A stretch of DNA of 64,000 nucleotides. Origin: Pontimonas sp964584925 (GTDB lineage Bacteria; Actinomycetota; Actinomycetes; Actinomycetales; Microbacteriaceae). Made by a program: the position numbers and the translations under genes. Where the stretch lies: assembly GCA_964584925.1 (NCBI GenBank), contig CAZPBS010000002.1:19972-83971 (forward strand). Reading direction: 5' to 3'. The notes beneath the pieces were generated by a model. The model was not told where the DNA came from and made no database searches. It saw nothing but the letters and a program-made list of their open reading frames with translations. Shown in pieces: positions 47,472 through 54,484 of the stretch. How positions within the stretch are numbered: position 1 is the first letter of the stretch; every line of letters begins with the position of its first letter.

Positions 47472-48573
47472 GGCCTCGCGCCGACGGATCATCATCCTGG
47501 GTTCTACCGGGTCGATCGGAACTCAAGCTCTTGATGTGATCCATCGAAACCCCGATCGATTTGATGTCGTGGGGTTGGCTGCGGGCTCCAACCGCGACCT
47601 CGCCTACCAACAAGCAGATCAGCTGGGACTCGGTCACGACCGGGTCGTGTTCGGGGCTGAGGATGCGACTTCCCTGGTGCGGGAGGTGAGCTGCGATGTG
47701 GTGCTGAACGGGATTACGGGCTCCGTGGGATTGCTTCCCACGCTTGCCGCCCTGGAGAGCGGCGCCACCCTGGCTTTAGCCAACAAAGAGAGCCTGATCG
47801 TCGGTGGTGAGCTGGTCTTGGACGCGAAGGTGCGAGACGACCAGATTGTCCCCGTGGATTCAGAGCATTCGGCGCTGGCCCAGGCTCTGATGGCGGGAGC
47901 GCATTCTGAAGTGGCAAAGCTGATTGTGACGGCTAGTGGCGGACCGCTTCGAGGTCGAAGCGCTAACTCTCTAGCGAGTGTGACTCCAGCGGAAGCGCTC
48001 GCGCACCCCACCTGGGATATGGGGCTTGTCGTGACCACCAACTCCGCCACTTTGGTCAACAAGGGGCTCGAGGTCATCGAAGCTCACCTGCTTTTCGGGA
48101 TCCCCTTTGATCAGATTGAGGTGACCGTCCACCCGCAATCGGTCGTGCACTCCCTTGTCGAATTCCACGATGGTTCTACCCTCGCCCAGGCGTCACCTCC
48201 CGATATGAGATTGCCCATCGCGTGGGGCCTCTCCTGGCCGGATCGAATCCCTGGAGTGATGCCGGGAATCGATTGGTCGCAGTCACATACGTGGACCTTT
48301 GAACCTCTGGATGAGAGTGCTTTCCCCGCAGTCTCCATGGCGAAGGCCGCGGGGGAGCGCGGGGGGACCTTTCCTGCTGTGTTCAACGCGGCGAACGAGC
48401 AGGCGGTGTATGCGTTCCACCGGGGCGACATATCTCTCCCCACCATCATCGAGGTCATCTCTCACGCGCTCGAGCACCATGACTCCGGCGAGATGTCGGT
48501 CGAGGCAGTACTCGAGGCCGAGCGGGTAGCGCGGGAACGCGCTGACCAGTTCATTGCCTCCCAGGGTTCCTAA
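47464..48573 (+). CDS. dxr: 1-deoxy-D-xylulose 5-phosphate reductoisomerase
   Basis: 369 aa NADPH enzyme making MEP, the first committed step of the non-mevalonate isoprenoid pathway. Motifs: IILGSTGSIGTQALDVI (NADPH), ALANKESLIVGGEL, VDSEHSALAQAL (metal ligands), TASGGPLRG and PTWDMG. Length slightly below the usual 390. GTG at 47464 overlaps mnmA and has AGGAGA 7-8 nt upstream; the long upstream open frame inside mnmA is not used. The dxr-site-2 protease-ispG-proS order is the conserved actinobacterial one. Confidence 0.95.
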   Translation: MSEASRRRIIILGSTGSIGTQALDVIHRNPDRFDVVGLAAGSNRDLAYQQADQLGLGHDRVVFGAEDATSLVREVSCDVVLNGITGSVGLLPTLAALESGATLALANKESLIVGGELVLDAKVRDDQIVPVDSEHSALAQALMAGAHSEVAKLIVTASGGPLRGRSANSLASVTPAEALAHPTWDMGLVVTTNSATLVNKGLEVIEAHLLFGIPFDQIEVTVHPQSVVHSLVEFHDGSTLAQASPPDMRLPIAWGLSWPDRIPGVMPGIDWSQSHTWTFEPLDESAFPAVSMAKAAGERGGTFPAVFNAANEQAVYAFHRGDISLPTIIEVISHALEHHDSGEMSVEAVLEAERVARERADQFIASQGS

Positions 48574-48606
48574 AGCTTTCTCGGGCGCTGCGTCAGGGGG
48601 CTCCAA

Positions 48607-48612
48607 TAGAGT
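48607..48612 (+). promoter_or_regulatory. -10 box, leaderless site-2 protease gene
   Basis: TAGAGT, 6 nt, GTG at 48619, which fixes the start two codons downstream of the first in-frame GTG (48613). Confidence 0.55.
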
Positions 48613-48618
48613 GTGCGC

Positions 48619-49947
48619 GTGGACACCGTAATCCTCTTCATCGTGGGCGTCCTGGTGATTGCCCTGGGACTTCTGGTCTCTATTGCTTTGCATGAGTGGG
48701 GGCACTACTACCCCGCCAAGAAATTTGGCGTCTATATTTCTCAGTTCATGATTGGGTTCGGGCCGACCCTTTTTTCGAGAACCAAGGGTGACACCGAGTA
48801 CGGGATCAAAGCGATTCCGCTCGGCGGTTACGTCGCGATGGCCGGTATGTATGCGCCTAGCGAACCTGGGGGGAAGCCTGAAGCGTCCACCACAGGATTC
48901 TTTGATCAGGTTGTCGGAGATTCGGCGGCTCCGCAGACAGCTACGGAGCTCGACATCGACACCCGCAGTTTTTATCGACTGCCGCTGCATCGACGAATCA
49001 TCATCATGCTCGGCGGACCGGTTATGAACTTACTCATCGCGATCGTCCTCTACGCCGTTGTACTGATGGGGTTCGGGGTTCCCTCCCTGTCCTTGACAGT
49101 CGGTTCCGTCTCAGAGTGTGTCGTGCCCGCCACCGAATTACGCAGTGAGTGTCTGCCCGAGGATCCCGCCGCACCTGGTGCCGCCGCGGGAATACTCCCC
49201 GGGGATCGAATCCTCAGCGTCGCTGGCGAGCCCGTTGATGAGTGGTTCCGCGTCACCGAAATCATCCGAACCTCGCCCGGTCGACCCGTCGCTGTCGTGG
49301 TCGATCGTGGAGGCGAGGACGTGCAGCTGAGCGTTACGCCGCTGTTGAGCGAGCGCTACGCCTTTGATGAGTCCGGGGAGATTCTCGTCGATGAGGCCGG
49401 TAACCCGGTCGTGGAATACGTCGGATTTGTTGGTATTGGCTCGTCGTTTGTGAACCAGCGCCAGAGTGTGACCACCGTTCTTCCCGCTGTGTGGGACAAC
49501 GTGGTCGGCGTTGTTCGCATTATTGTCACGTTGCCAGAGCGACTCGTGGACGTCGCCCAAGCGGCGTTTGGGACACAGGAGCGGGATCCGAACGGACCTC
49601 TCAGTGTGGTGGGGGTCGGGCGTATTGCCGGGGAGATAGCCTCGGTCGATTCACTTGCCGTGCGCGATCGAGTGTCGAGTCTCATCGGCATTCTTGCGTC
49701 GCTGAATGTTGCCCTGTTCGTGTTCAACCTCATTCCGCTGTTGCCCCTCGATGGTGGCCATGTCGCGGTGGGGCTTTATGAGGGAGCAAAACGTCGGATC
49801 TATCGGGCGCTGGGAAAGAGTGATCCGGGACCGGTGAATGCGAGCAAGCTCATTCCCGTCACACTCGTTGTTGTCGGCATTTTGGGGAGCATGAGTTTGC
49901 TGTTGATGTATGCCGACATCGTGAATCCGATCCGACTCTTTGGCTAG
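48619..49947 (+). CDS. rseP: Site-2 (M50, RseP-type) intramembrane protease
   Basis: 442 aa zinc protease cleaving anti-sigma factors or other membrane proteins within the bilayer. HEWGH at 25-29 in the first helix supplies two His and the catalytic Glu; LPLDGGH (D378) near the C-terminus gives the third ligand. A PDZ domain (about 165-255, with AGILPGDRILSVAGEPVDEW) lies between helices 2 and 3. Compared with E. coli RseP the cytosol-facing loop after helix 1 is longer (about 80-115, PGGKPEASTTG). Preceded by dxr, followed by ispG. Confidence 0.93.
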   Translation: MDTVILFIVGVLVIALGLLVSIALHEWGHYYPAKKFGVYISQFMIGFGPTLFSRTKGDTEYGIKAIPLGGYVAMAGMYAPSEPGGKPEASTTGFFDQVVGDSAAPQTATELDIDTRSFYRLPLHRRIIIMLGGPVMNLLIAIVLYAVVLMGFGVPSLSLTVGSVSECVVPATELRSECLPEDPAAPGAAAGILPGDRILSVAGEPVDEWFRVTEIIRTSPGRPVAVVVDRGGEDVQLSVTPLLSERYAFDESGEILVDEAGNPVVEYVGFVGIGSSFVNQRQSVTTVLPAVWDNVVGVVRIIVTLPERLVDVAQAAFGTQERDPNGPLSVVGVGRIAGEIASVDSLAVRDRVSSLIGILASLNVALFVFNLIPLLPLDGGHVAVGLYEGAKRRIYRALGKSDPGPVNASKLIPVTLVVVGILGSMSLLLMYADIVNPIRLFG

Positions 49948-49991
49948 GACTCGCGCCTGGCACCTGTGAGCCGTGGTTCAGATTCACGCCT

Positions 49992-49997
49992 TAAGCT
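49992..49997 (+). promoter_or_regulatory. -10 box of ispG
   Basis: TAAGCT, leader about 50 nt ending with GGAAGGA (50037-50043) 10 nt before GTG 50054. Confidence 0.45.
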
Positions 49998-50053
49998 AGG
50001 GGAGCACGCCCGAGGTGTTCTCGAGCTGTTCATCACGGAAGGATGGGGTGAGA

Positions 50054-51202
50054 GTGCCAGCAGTCAACCTGGGATTACCCAAAGTCCCGGAAACCCTCAG
50101 CCCTCGTCGTAAGACCCGACAAATCAAAGTCGGGAAGGTGATGGTCGGAAGTGAGCACCAGGTCAGCGTGCAGTCGATGACGACCACTCAGACCACCGAC
50201 ATCAACGGAACACTCCAGCAGATTGCTGAACTCACCGCCACAGGCTGTGACATTGTGCGTGTGGCTGTTCCTACCGGGGATGACGCGGACGCTCTCCCGA
50301 TCATTGCGAAGAAGAGCCAGATTCCCGTTATCGCGGACATTCACTTCCAGCCCAAGTATGTTTTCCAGGCCATCGATGCTGGTTGCGCTGCGGTGCGCGT
50401 GAACCCCGGCAACATCAAGAAGTTTGATGACCGAGTCGGCGAGATTGCTAAGGCCGCCAAAGACGCAGGTGTGAGCCTTCGCATCGGGGTGAACGCGGGA
50501 TCGTTGGATCCTCGTTTGTTGGAGAAGTATGGCAAGCCGACGGCAGAAGCCCTCGTGGAGAGTGCCGTGTGGGAGGCGAGTCTCTTTGAGGAGCACGACT
50601 TCCACGATTTCAAGATTTCGGTCAAGCACAACGACCCCATCGTGATGGTGAAGGCCTACCGTCAGCTCGCCGAACGGGGGGACTGGCCGTTGCACCTGGG
50701 CGTTACCGAAGCGGGACCCGCTTTTCAGGGAACGATAAAGTCCTCAGTCGCCTTTGGGATTCTCCTCGGCGAGGGCATCGGTGACACCATTCGCGTGTCG
50801 CTCTCCGCTCCTCCCGCCGAAGAGGTCAAGGTGGGGCTGAAGATCCTCGAGTCTTTGAACCTTCGTGAACGCAAGCTTGAGATTGTGTCCTGCCCCAGTT
50901 GTGGTCGGGCTCAGGTTGATGTCTACACGCTCGCAGAAGACGTCACCAAGGGTCTCGAAGGTATGACCGTTCCGCTGCGCGTTGCCGTCATGGGGTGTGT
51001 GGTGAATGGACCGGGTGAAGCCAGGGAAGCTGACCTGGGTGTTGCCAGCGGTAACGGCAAGGGCCAGATCTTTGTGAAGGGCGAAGTCATCAAGACGGTT
51101 CCTGAGTCTGAAATCGTCCAGACGTTGATTGAGGAAGCCAACCGTCTAGCGGCCGAAATGCCTGACGCCCCGCAGGGCTCACCCGAGGTCGTCACGGTCT
51201 AA
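50054..51202 (+). CDS. ispG: HMBPP synthase (GcpE)
   Basis: 382 aa [4Fe-4S] enzyme converting MEcPP to HMBPP in the MEP pathway. Cluster ligands C280, C283 and C315 (SCPSCGRAQVD and GCVVNGPGEA) have the same spacing as E. coli (270, 273, 305), and the following Glu in NGPGEA is the fourth ligand. The TIM barrel contains VQSMTTTQTTDI, IPVIADIHFQPK and RVNPGNIKKFD. GTG at 50054 is chosen; GTG at 50048 is in frame but too near the ribosome binding site. Its electron donor is not in the window. Confidence 0.94.
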   Translation: MPAVNLGLPKVPETLSPRRKTRQIKVGKVMVGSEHQVSVQSMTTTQTTDINGTLQQIAELTATGCDIVRVAVPTGDDADALPIIAKKSQIPVIADIHFQPKYVFQAIDAGCAAVRVNPGNIKKFDDRVGEIAKAAKDAGVSLRIGVNAGSLDPRLLEKYGKPTAEALVESAVWEASLFEEHDFHDFKISVKHNDPIVMVKAYRQLAERGDWPLHLGVTEAGPAFQGTIKSSVAFGILLGEGIGDTIRVSLSAPPAEEVKVGLKILESLNLRERKLEIVSCPSCGRAQVDVYTLAEDVTKGLEGMTVPLRVAVMGCVVNGPGEAREADLGVASGNGKGQIFVKGEVIKTVPESEIVQTLIEEANRLAAEMPDAPQGSPEVVTV

Positions 51203-51209
51203 GCCCGGG

Positions 51210-51215
51210 TAGTCT
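51210..51215 (+). promoter_or_regulatory. -10 box, leaderless proS
   Basis: TAGTCT, 6 nt, GTG at 51222, in the 19 bp gap after ispG. Confidence 0.6.
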
Positions 51216-51221
51216 GTTCGG

Positions 51222-52991
51222 GTGCCCACACTTCTCTCCCAGCTCTTCGTCCGAACGCTCCGCGAAGACCCCAGTGATGCGGACGTTGCCAGCCATAAAT
51301 GGCTGGTGAGGGCTGGGTATATCCGTCGACAGGCACCTGGCATCTTTGCCTGGCTACCGCTCGGTCTTCGGGTTCGACAGAATGTCGAGCGCATTGTCCA
51401 CGAGGAGATGCAGGCCGCCGGAGCGCAACACGTGCACTTCCCTGCACTTTTGCCTAAGGAGCCCTATGAAGCCACGGGACGCTGGGATGAGTATGGCGAT
51501 GGAATTTTTCGTCTCAAGGATCGCAAAGGCGCTGACTATCTTCTAGCGCCGACCCATGAGGAAGTGTTCACCCTGACGGTCAAAGACCTCTACTCGAGTT
51601 ACAAAGACCTGCCCTTGATGATTTACCAAATCCAGGACAAGTACCGGGATGAGGCCAGGCCACGGGCTGGCCTCTTGCGCGGGCGCGAGTTTTCCATGAA
51701 AGATGCCTACTCGTTTGATTACACCGATGAGGGTTTGGAAAAGTCCTACCAGGCGCAGCGCGACGCCTATGAGCGGATTTTCCAGCGCCTAGGGCTCGAG
51801 TATGTGATTGTCCAGGCTGACGCGGGTGCGATGGGGGGCTCTCGCAGTGAAGAGTTCCTCCACCCCACCGAGGTGGGGGAGGACACTTTTGTTCGCACCG
51901 ATGGAGGCTATGCGGCCAACGTTGAGGCCTATCGGGTAACACCGCCGCCTCCACTTCCCTATGACCAGACTCCTGCTCCGGTGGTGTTCGATTCACCTAA
52001 TACGCCCACCATTGACACTCTGGTCGCATTGGCTAACGAGCGGCACCCTCGAGGGGGAGCCCCCTGGGAGTCTGCTGACACGCTCAAGAACGTGGTGCTG
52101 AAACTCATCCAGCCAGATGGCTCGTCAGAACTGGTAATTGTCGGCATTCCCGGTGACCGGGACGTTGACATGAAGCGCGCGGAAGCATTCTTTGGCCCCG
52201 CACTCGTCGAACAAGCCGAGGACGCTGACTTCCTCAAGCACCCGTCTCTCGTGAAGGGATACATCGGTCCATGGTCTGAAACGGGGCCCGCCCTGGGGGA
52301 GACATCGACCAGTGGTATTCGTTTCCTGGTGGATCCCCGGGTGGTGGAGGGGACCAGCTGGGTTACCGGAGCAAATGTTCACGAAAAGCATGTCTTCAAT
52401 CTGGTGTGTGGGCGAGACTTCACACCCGATGGAGTGGCCGATATCGCTTCCGTTCGCGAAGGAGATGAAGCCCCCGATGGTTCAGGGCCCCTCAAAGCAG
52501 CCCGGGGCATGGAGATTGGGCACGTTTTCCAATTAGGTCGGAAATATGCCGAAGCGTTGGGTCTCCAGGTCTTGGATGAGAACGGGTCGCTCGTGACCGT
52601 CACGATGGGTTCTTATGGCATCGGGGTGACTCGTTTGGTTGCCGTCCTCGCTGAGGCGAACCACGATGACAAAGGATTGATCTGGCCCGAAGCCGTGGCG
52701 CCTTTTGATGTGCACATCGTGGCGGCCGGAAAAGACGAAGCGATTTTCGACGTTGCGGCCGGACTAGCGTCAACGCTCGAGGGCGCGGGGCTCGACGTTC
52801 TCTATGACGATCGCCCCAAGCTTTCCCCCGGGGTGAAGTTTGCTGATGCGGAAATCTTGGGCGTTCCCCACATTGTGATTGTGGGTCGGGGTGCTGCCGA
52901 GGGAATTGTCGAGTATTGGGATCGACGCAGTGGTGAGCGCACCGAGATGCCGCTCGCTGAGGTGCCAGGAGTGCTCGACCTCCAAGGCTAA
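51222..52991 (+). CDS. proS: Prolyl-tRNA synthetase
   Basis: 589 aa class II synthetase of the bacterial type. Motif 1 surrounds GIFAWLPLGLRV, motif 2 is YRDEARPRAGLLRGREFSMK, motif 3 GSYGIGVTRLVAV. The YbaK-like editing insertion (about 225-395, LKLIQPDGSSELVIVGIPGD) is present and should clear Ala-tRNA-Pro. A C-terminal anticodon-binding domain follows (APFDVHIVAAGK, VLYDDRPKLSPGVKFADAEI). GTG start with leaderless promoter. Next on the strand is nusA; rimP, often in this gap in actinobacteria, is absent. Confidence 0.96.
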   Translation: MPTLLSQLFVRTLREDPSDADVASHKWLVRAGYIRRQAPGIFAWLPLGLRVRQNVERIVHEEMQAAGAQHVHFPALLPKEPYEATGRWDEYGDGIFRLKDRKGADYLLAPTHEEVFTLTVKDLYSSYKDLPLMIYQIQDKYRDEARPRAGLLRGREFSMKDAYSFDYTDEGLEKSYQAQRDAYERIFQRLGLEYVIVQADAGAMGGSRSEEFLHPTEVGEDTFVRTDGGYAANVEAYRVTPPPPLPYDQTPAPVVFDSPNTPTIDTLVALANERHPRGGAPWESADTLKNVVLKLIQPDGSSELVIVGIPGDRDVDMKRAEAFFGPALVEQAEDADFLKHPSLVKGYIGPWSETGPALGETSTSGIRFLVDPRVVEGTSWVTGANVHEKHVFNLVCGRDFTPDGVADIASVREGDEAPDGSGPLKAARGMEIGHVFQLGRKYAEALGLQVLDENGSLVTVTMGSYGIGVTRLVAVLAEANHDDKGLIWPEAVAPFDVHIVAAGKDEAIFDVAAGLASTLEGAGLDVLYDDRPKLSPGVKFADAEILGVPHIVIVGRGAAEGIVEYWDRRSGERTEMPLAEVPGVLDLQG

Positions 52992-53015
52992 GTAGCCGAA
53001 ACGTCACCCCACTTG

Positions 53016-53021
53016 TACTCT
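53016..53021 (+). promoter_or_regulatory. -10 box of nusA
   Basis: TACTCT after proS, giving a start of transcription at about 53028. Confidence 0.5.
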
Positions 53022-53027
53022 GGTGGG

Positions 53028-53072
53028 ACGGACACGATATGTCGCGTCCACAATCGAATAGGAGGGCCTCTC
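53028..53072 (+). promoter_or_regulatory. 5' leader of nusA with terminal hairpin
   Basis: A two-part hairpin at 53026-53049 (GGACG pairs with CGTCC, GACA with TGTC, one bulged G, loop CGATA) sits at the very 5' end of the predicted transcript, followed by ATAGGAGGG. Probably protects the RNA 5' end; a regulatory role is unproven. Confidence 0.4.
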
Positions 53073-54080
53073 ATGGATATTGATCTGAGTGTGCTCAAGC
53101 TCATGGAGTCCGAGCGTGAAATCCCGTTTGATGAGCTCGTCATCATCATCGAGCAAGCAATTCTCACCGCCTATGAAAAGCACCTAGGTATTGCTGACTA
53201 CCGCGGTCAGCGCGCTGAGCCAGATGCTCCCAGGGCCCGTGTTGAGCTCGATCGCAAGACCGGTCACGTCACTGTTTTCACCCCGATCCTCAACGAGGAA
53301 GGGGAGAAGGTCGGCGAAGAGGTCGACAGTCCCGAAGACTTTGGTCGTATCGCCGCTCATGCCGCGAAACAGGTGATCAACCAGCGCCTTCGCGACATCG
53401 GCGATGACCGAATCCTCGGCGAATACCGCGGGAAAGACGGCGACATTGTGTCGGGAATCGTCCAGCAGGGCCCAAACCCCCGCATGATTCACATCAACTT
53501 GGGTGAAGTGGAAGCGATCTTGCCTCCTGAGGAGCAGGTCCCTGGAGAAACTTACGAGCACGGATCCCGCCTACGGGTTTATGTCACCAAAGTAGAAAAG
53601 GGCACGAAGGGTCCTTCCATCACGGTGAGCCGGACTCACCCCGGTTTGGTGCGAAAGCTCTTCGCCATGGAGGTTCCTGAAATCCACCAAGGGCTCGTCG
53701 ATATTGCCTCGATTGCCCGCGAAGCAGGTCACCGCACCAAGATCGCGGTGAAAGCCATGGAGCCAGGCATCAACGCCAAGGGCGCGTGCATTGGAGAGCT
53801 GGGGCAACGCGTTCGGGCTGTCCAGGCGGAGCTGGGTGAAGAAAAAATCGACATCGTTGATTTTTCTGAGGACATTGCCCAGTTTGTGGCCAATGCGCTC
53901 TCTCCGGCAAAGGTGTCGAGCGCCTTTGTCCTGGATGAGGCCGCGAAACAGGTCCGAGCGCTCGTTCCCGACTATCAGCTCTCGCTGGCTATCGGAAAAG
54001 AAGGCCAAAACGCACGGCTTGCCGCGAAATTGACGGGGGCAAAGATTGATATTCAGCCCGATTCCGTCATGGATTCTTAG
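53073..54080 (+). CDS. nusA: Transcription termination/antitermination protein NusA
   Basis: 335 aa RNA-polymerase-bound factor. An N-terminal domain (1-115, starting MDIDLSVLKLMESEREIP), an S1 domain (about 120-185, LGEYRGKDGDIVSGIVQQG) and two KH domains (IKAVKAMEPGINAKGACIGELG-like region, then LAIGKEGQNARLAAKLTG) are visible; the E. coli C-terminal acidic repeats are lacking, as in other actinobacteria. ATG at 53073 with ATAGGAGGG. Followed by ylxR and infB, the standard order. Confidence 0.95.
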   Translation: MDIDLSVLKLMESEREIPFDELVIIIEQAILTAYEKHLGIADYRGQRAEPDAPRARVELDRKTGHVTVFTPILNEEGEKVGEEVDSPEDFGRIAAHAAKQVINQRLRDIGDDRILGEYRGKDGDIVSGIVQQGPNPRMIHINLGEVEAILPPEEQVPGETYEHGSRLRVYVTKVEKGTKGPSITVSRTHPGLVRKLFAMEVPEIHQGLVDIASIAREAGHRTKIAVKAMEPGINAKGACIGELGQRVRAVQAELGEEKIDIVDFSEDIAQFVANALSPAKVSSAFVLDEAAKQVRALVPDYQLSLAIGKEGQNARLAAKLTGAKIDIQPDSVMDS

Positions 54081-54125
54081 CCCTCACCACGCTGGGGCGT
54101 GCTGGAGACGCTAGAGGGGACTAGA

Positions 54126-54401
54126 ATGGGAGTTTCCAGGCGGTGCCTGGGTTGTCACGAGTCGGACAGCACAGAAGATCTTCTGCGGTGTGTGGTGCGA
54201 GATAACCGGGTCGTCGTGGATGAGAAAGAAAGAGAACCTGGTCGAGGTGCGTGGGTGCATCGGAACCAGGAGTGTCTCTCTCGCTCTCTTCAACGGCGGG
54301 CATGGAGCAGGGCTCTCAAAAGCGGAGCCTCGCTGGATTGCTCCGCATTGGATAACCTCAGTAGGTCACCCGACCTCGCTAAGACAAGGCTGAATGGCTA
54401 A
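54126..54401 (+). CDS. ylxR: YlxR (DUF448) RNA-binding protein
   Basis: 91 aa. The family signature is plain: RRCLGCHE near the N-terminus, then PGRGAWVHRNQECLSRSLQR and RAWSRAL. YlxR binds RNA and has been linked to RNase P function in other bacteria. ATG at 54126 has AGGGGA 5 nt upstream; an upstream in-frame start at 54099 lacks a site. Lies between nusA and infB as usual. Confidence 0.92.
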   Translation: MGVSRRCLGCHESDSTEDLLRCVVRDNRVVVDEKEREPGRGAWVHRNQECLSRSLQRRAWSRALKSGASLDCSALDNLSRSPDLAKTRLNG

Positions 54402-54484
54402 TGGAATCCTCATGAGTGGCTCGAAATGAGCCTCGTTTGTAGGTAGAGGCACGCCCTGGCTGGGTGTGCCCAGACAGGAGAATT
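54402..54484 (+). promoter_or_regulatory. infB leader with two hairpins
   Basis: 83 bp between ylxR and infB. Two stems: GGCTC-GAAAT-GAGCC (54418-54432) and an 8 bp stem GCACGCCC/GGGTGTGC with loop TGGCT (54449-54469), followed by AGGAG and the GTG. No clear -10 box, so this may be an operon-internal control or RNA-processing region. Confidence 0.4.

Noticed and set aside
54088..54101. Short hairpin CACGC-TGGG-GCGTG after nusA as a terminator
   Set aside because: Only 5 bp, no T tract, and ylxR-infB are expected to be co-transcribed with nusA.
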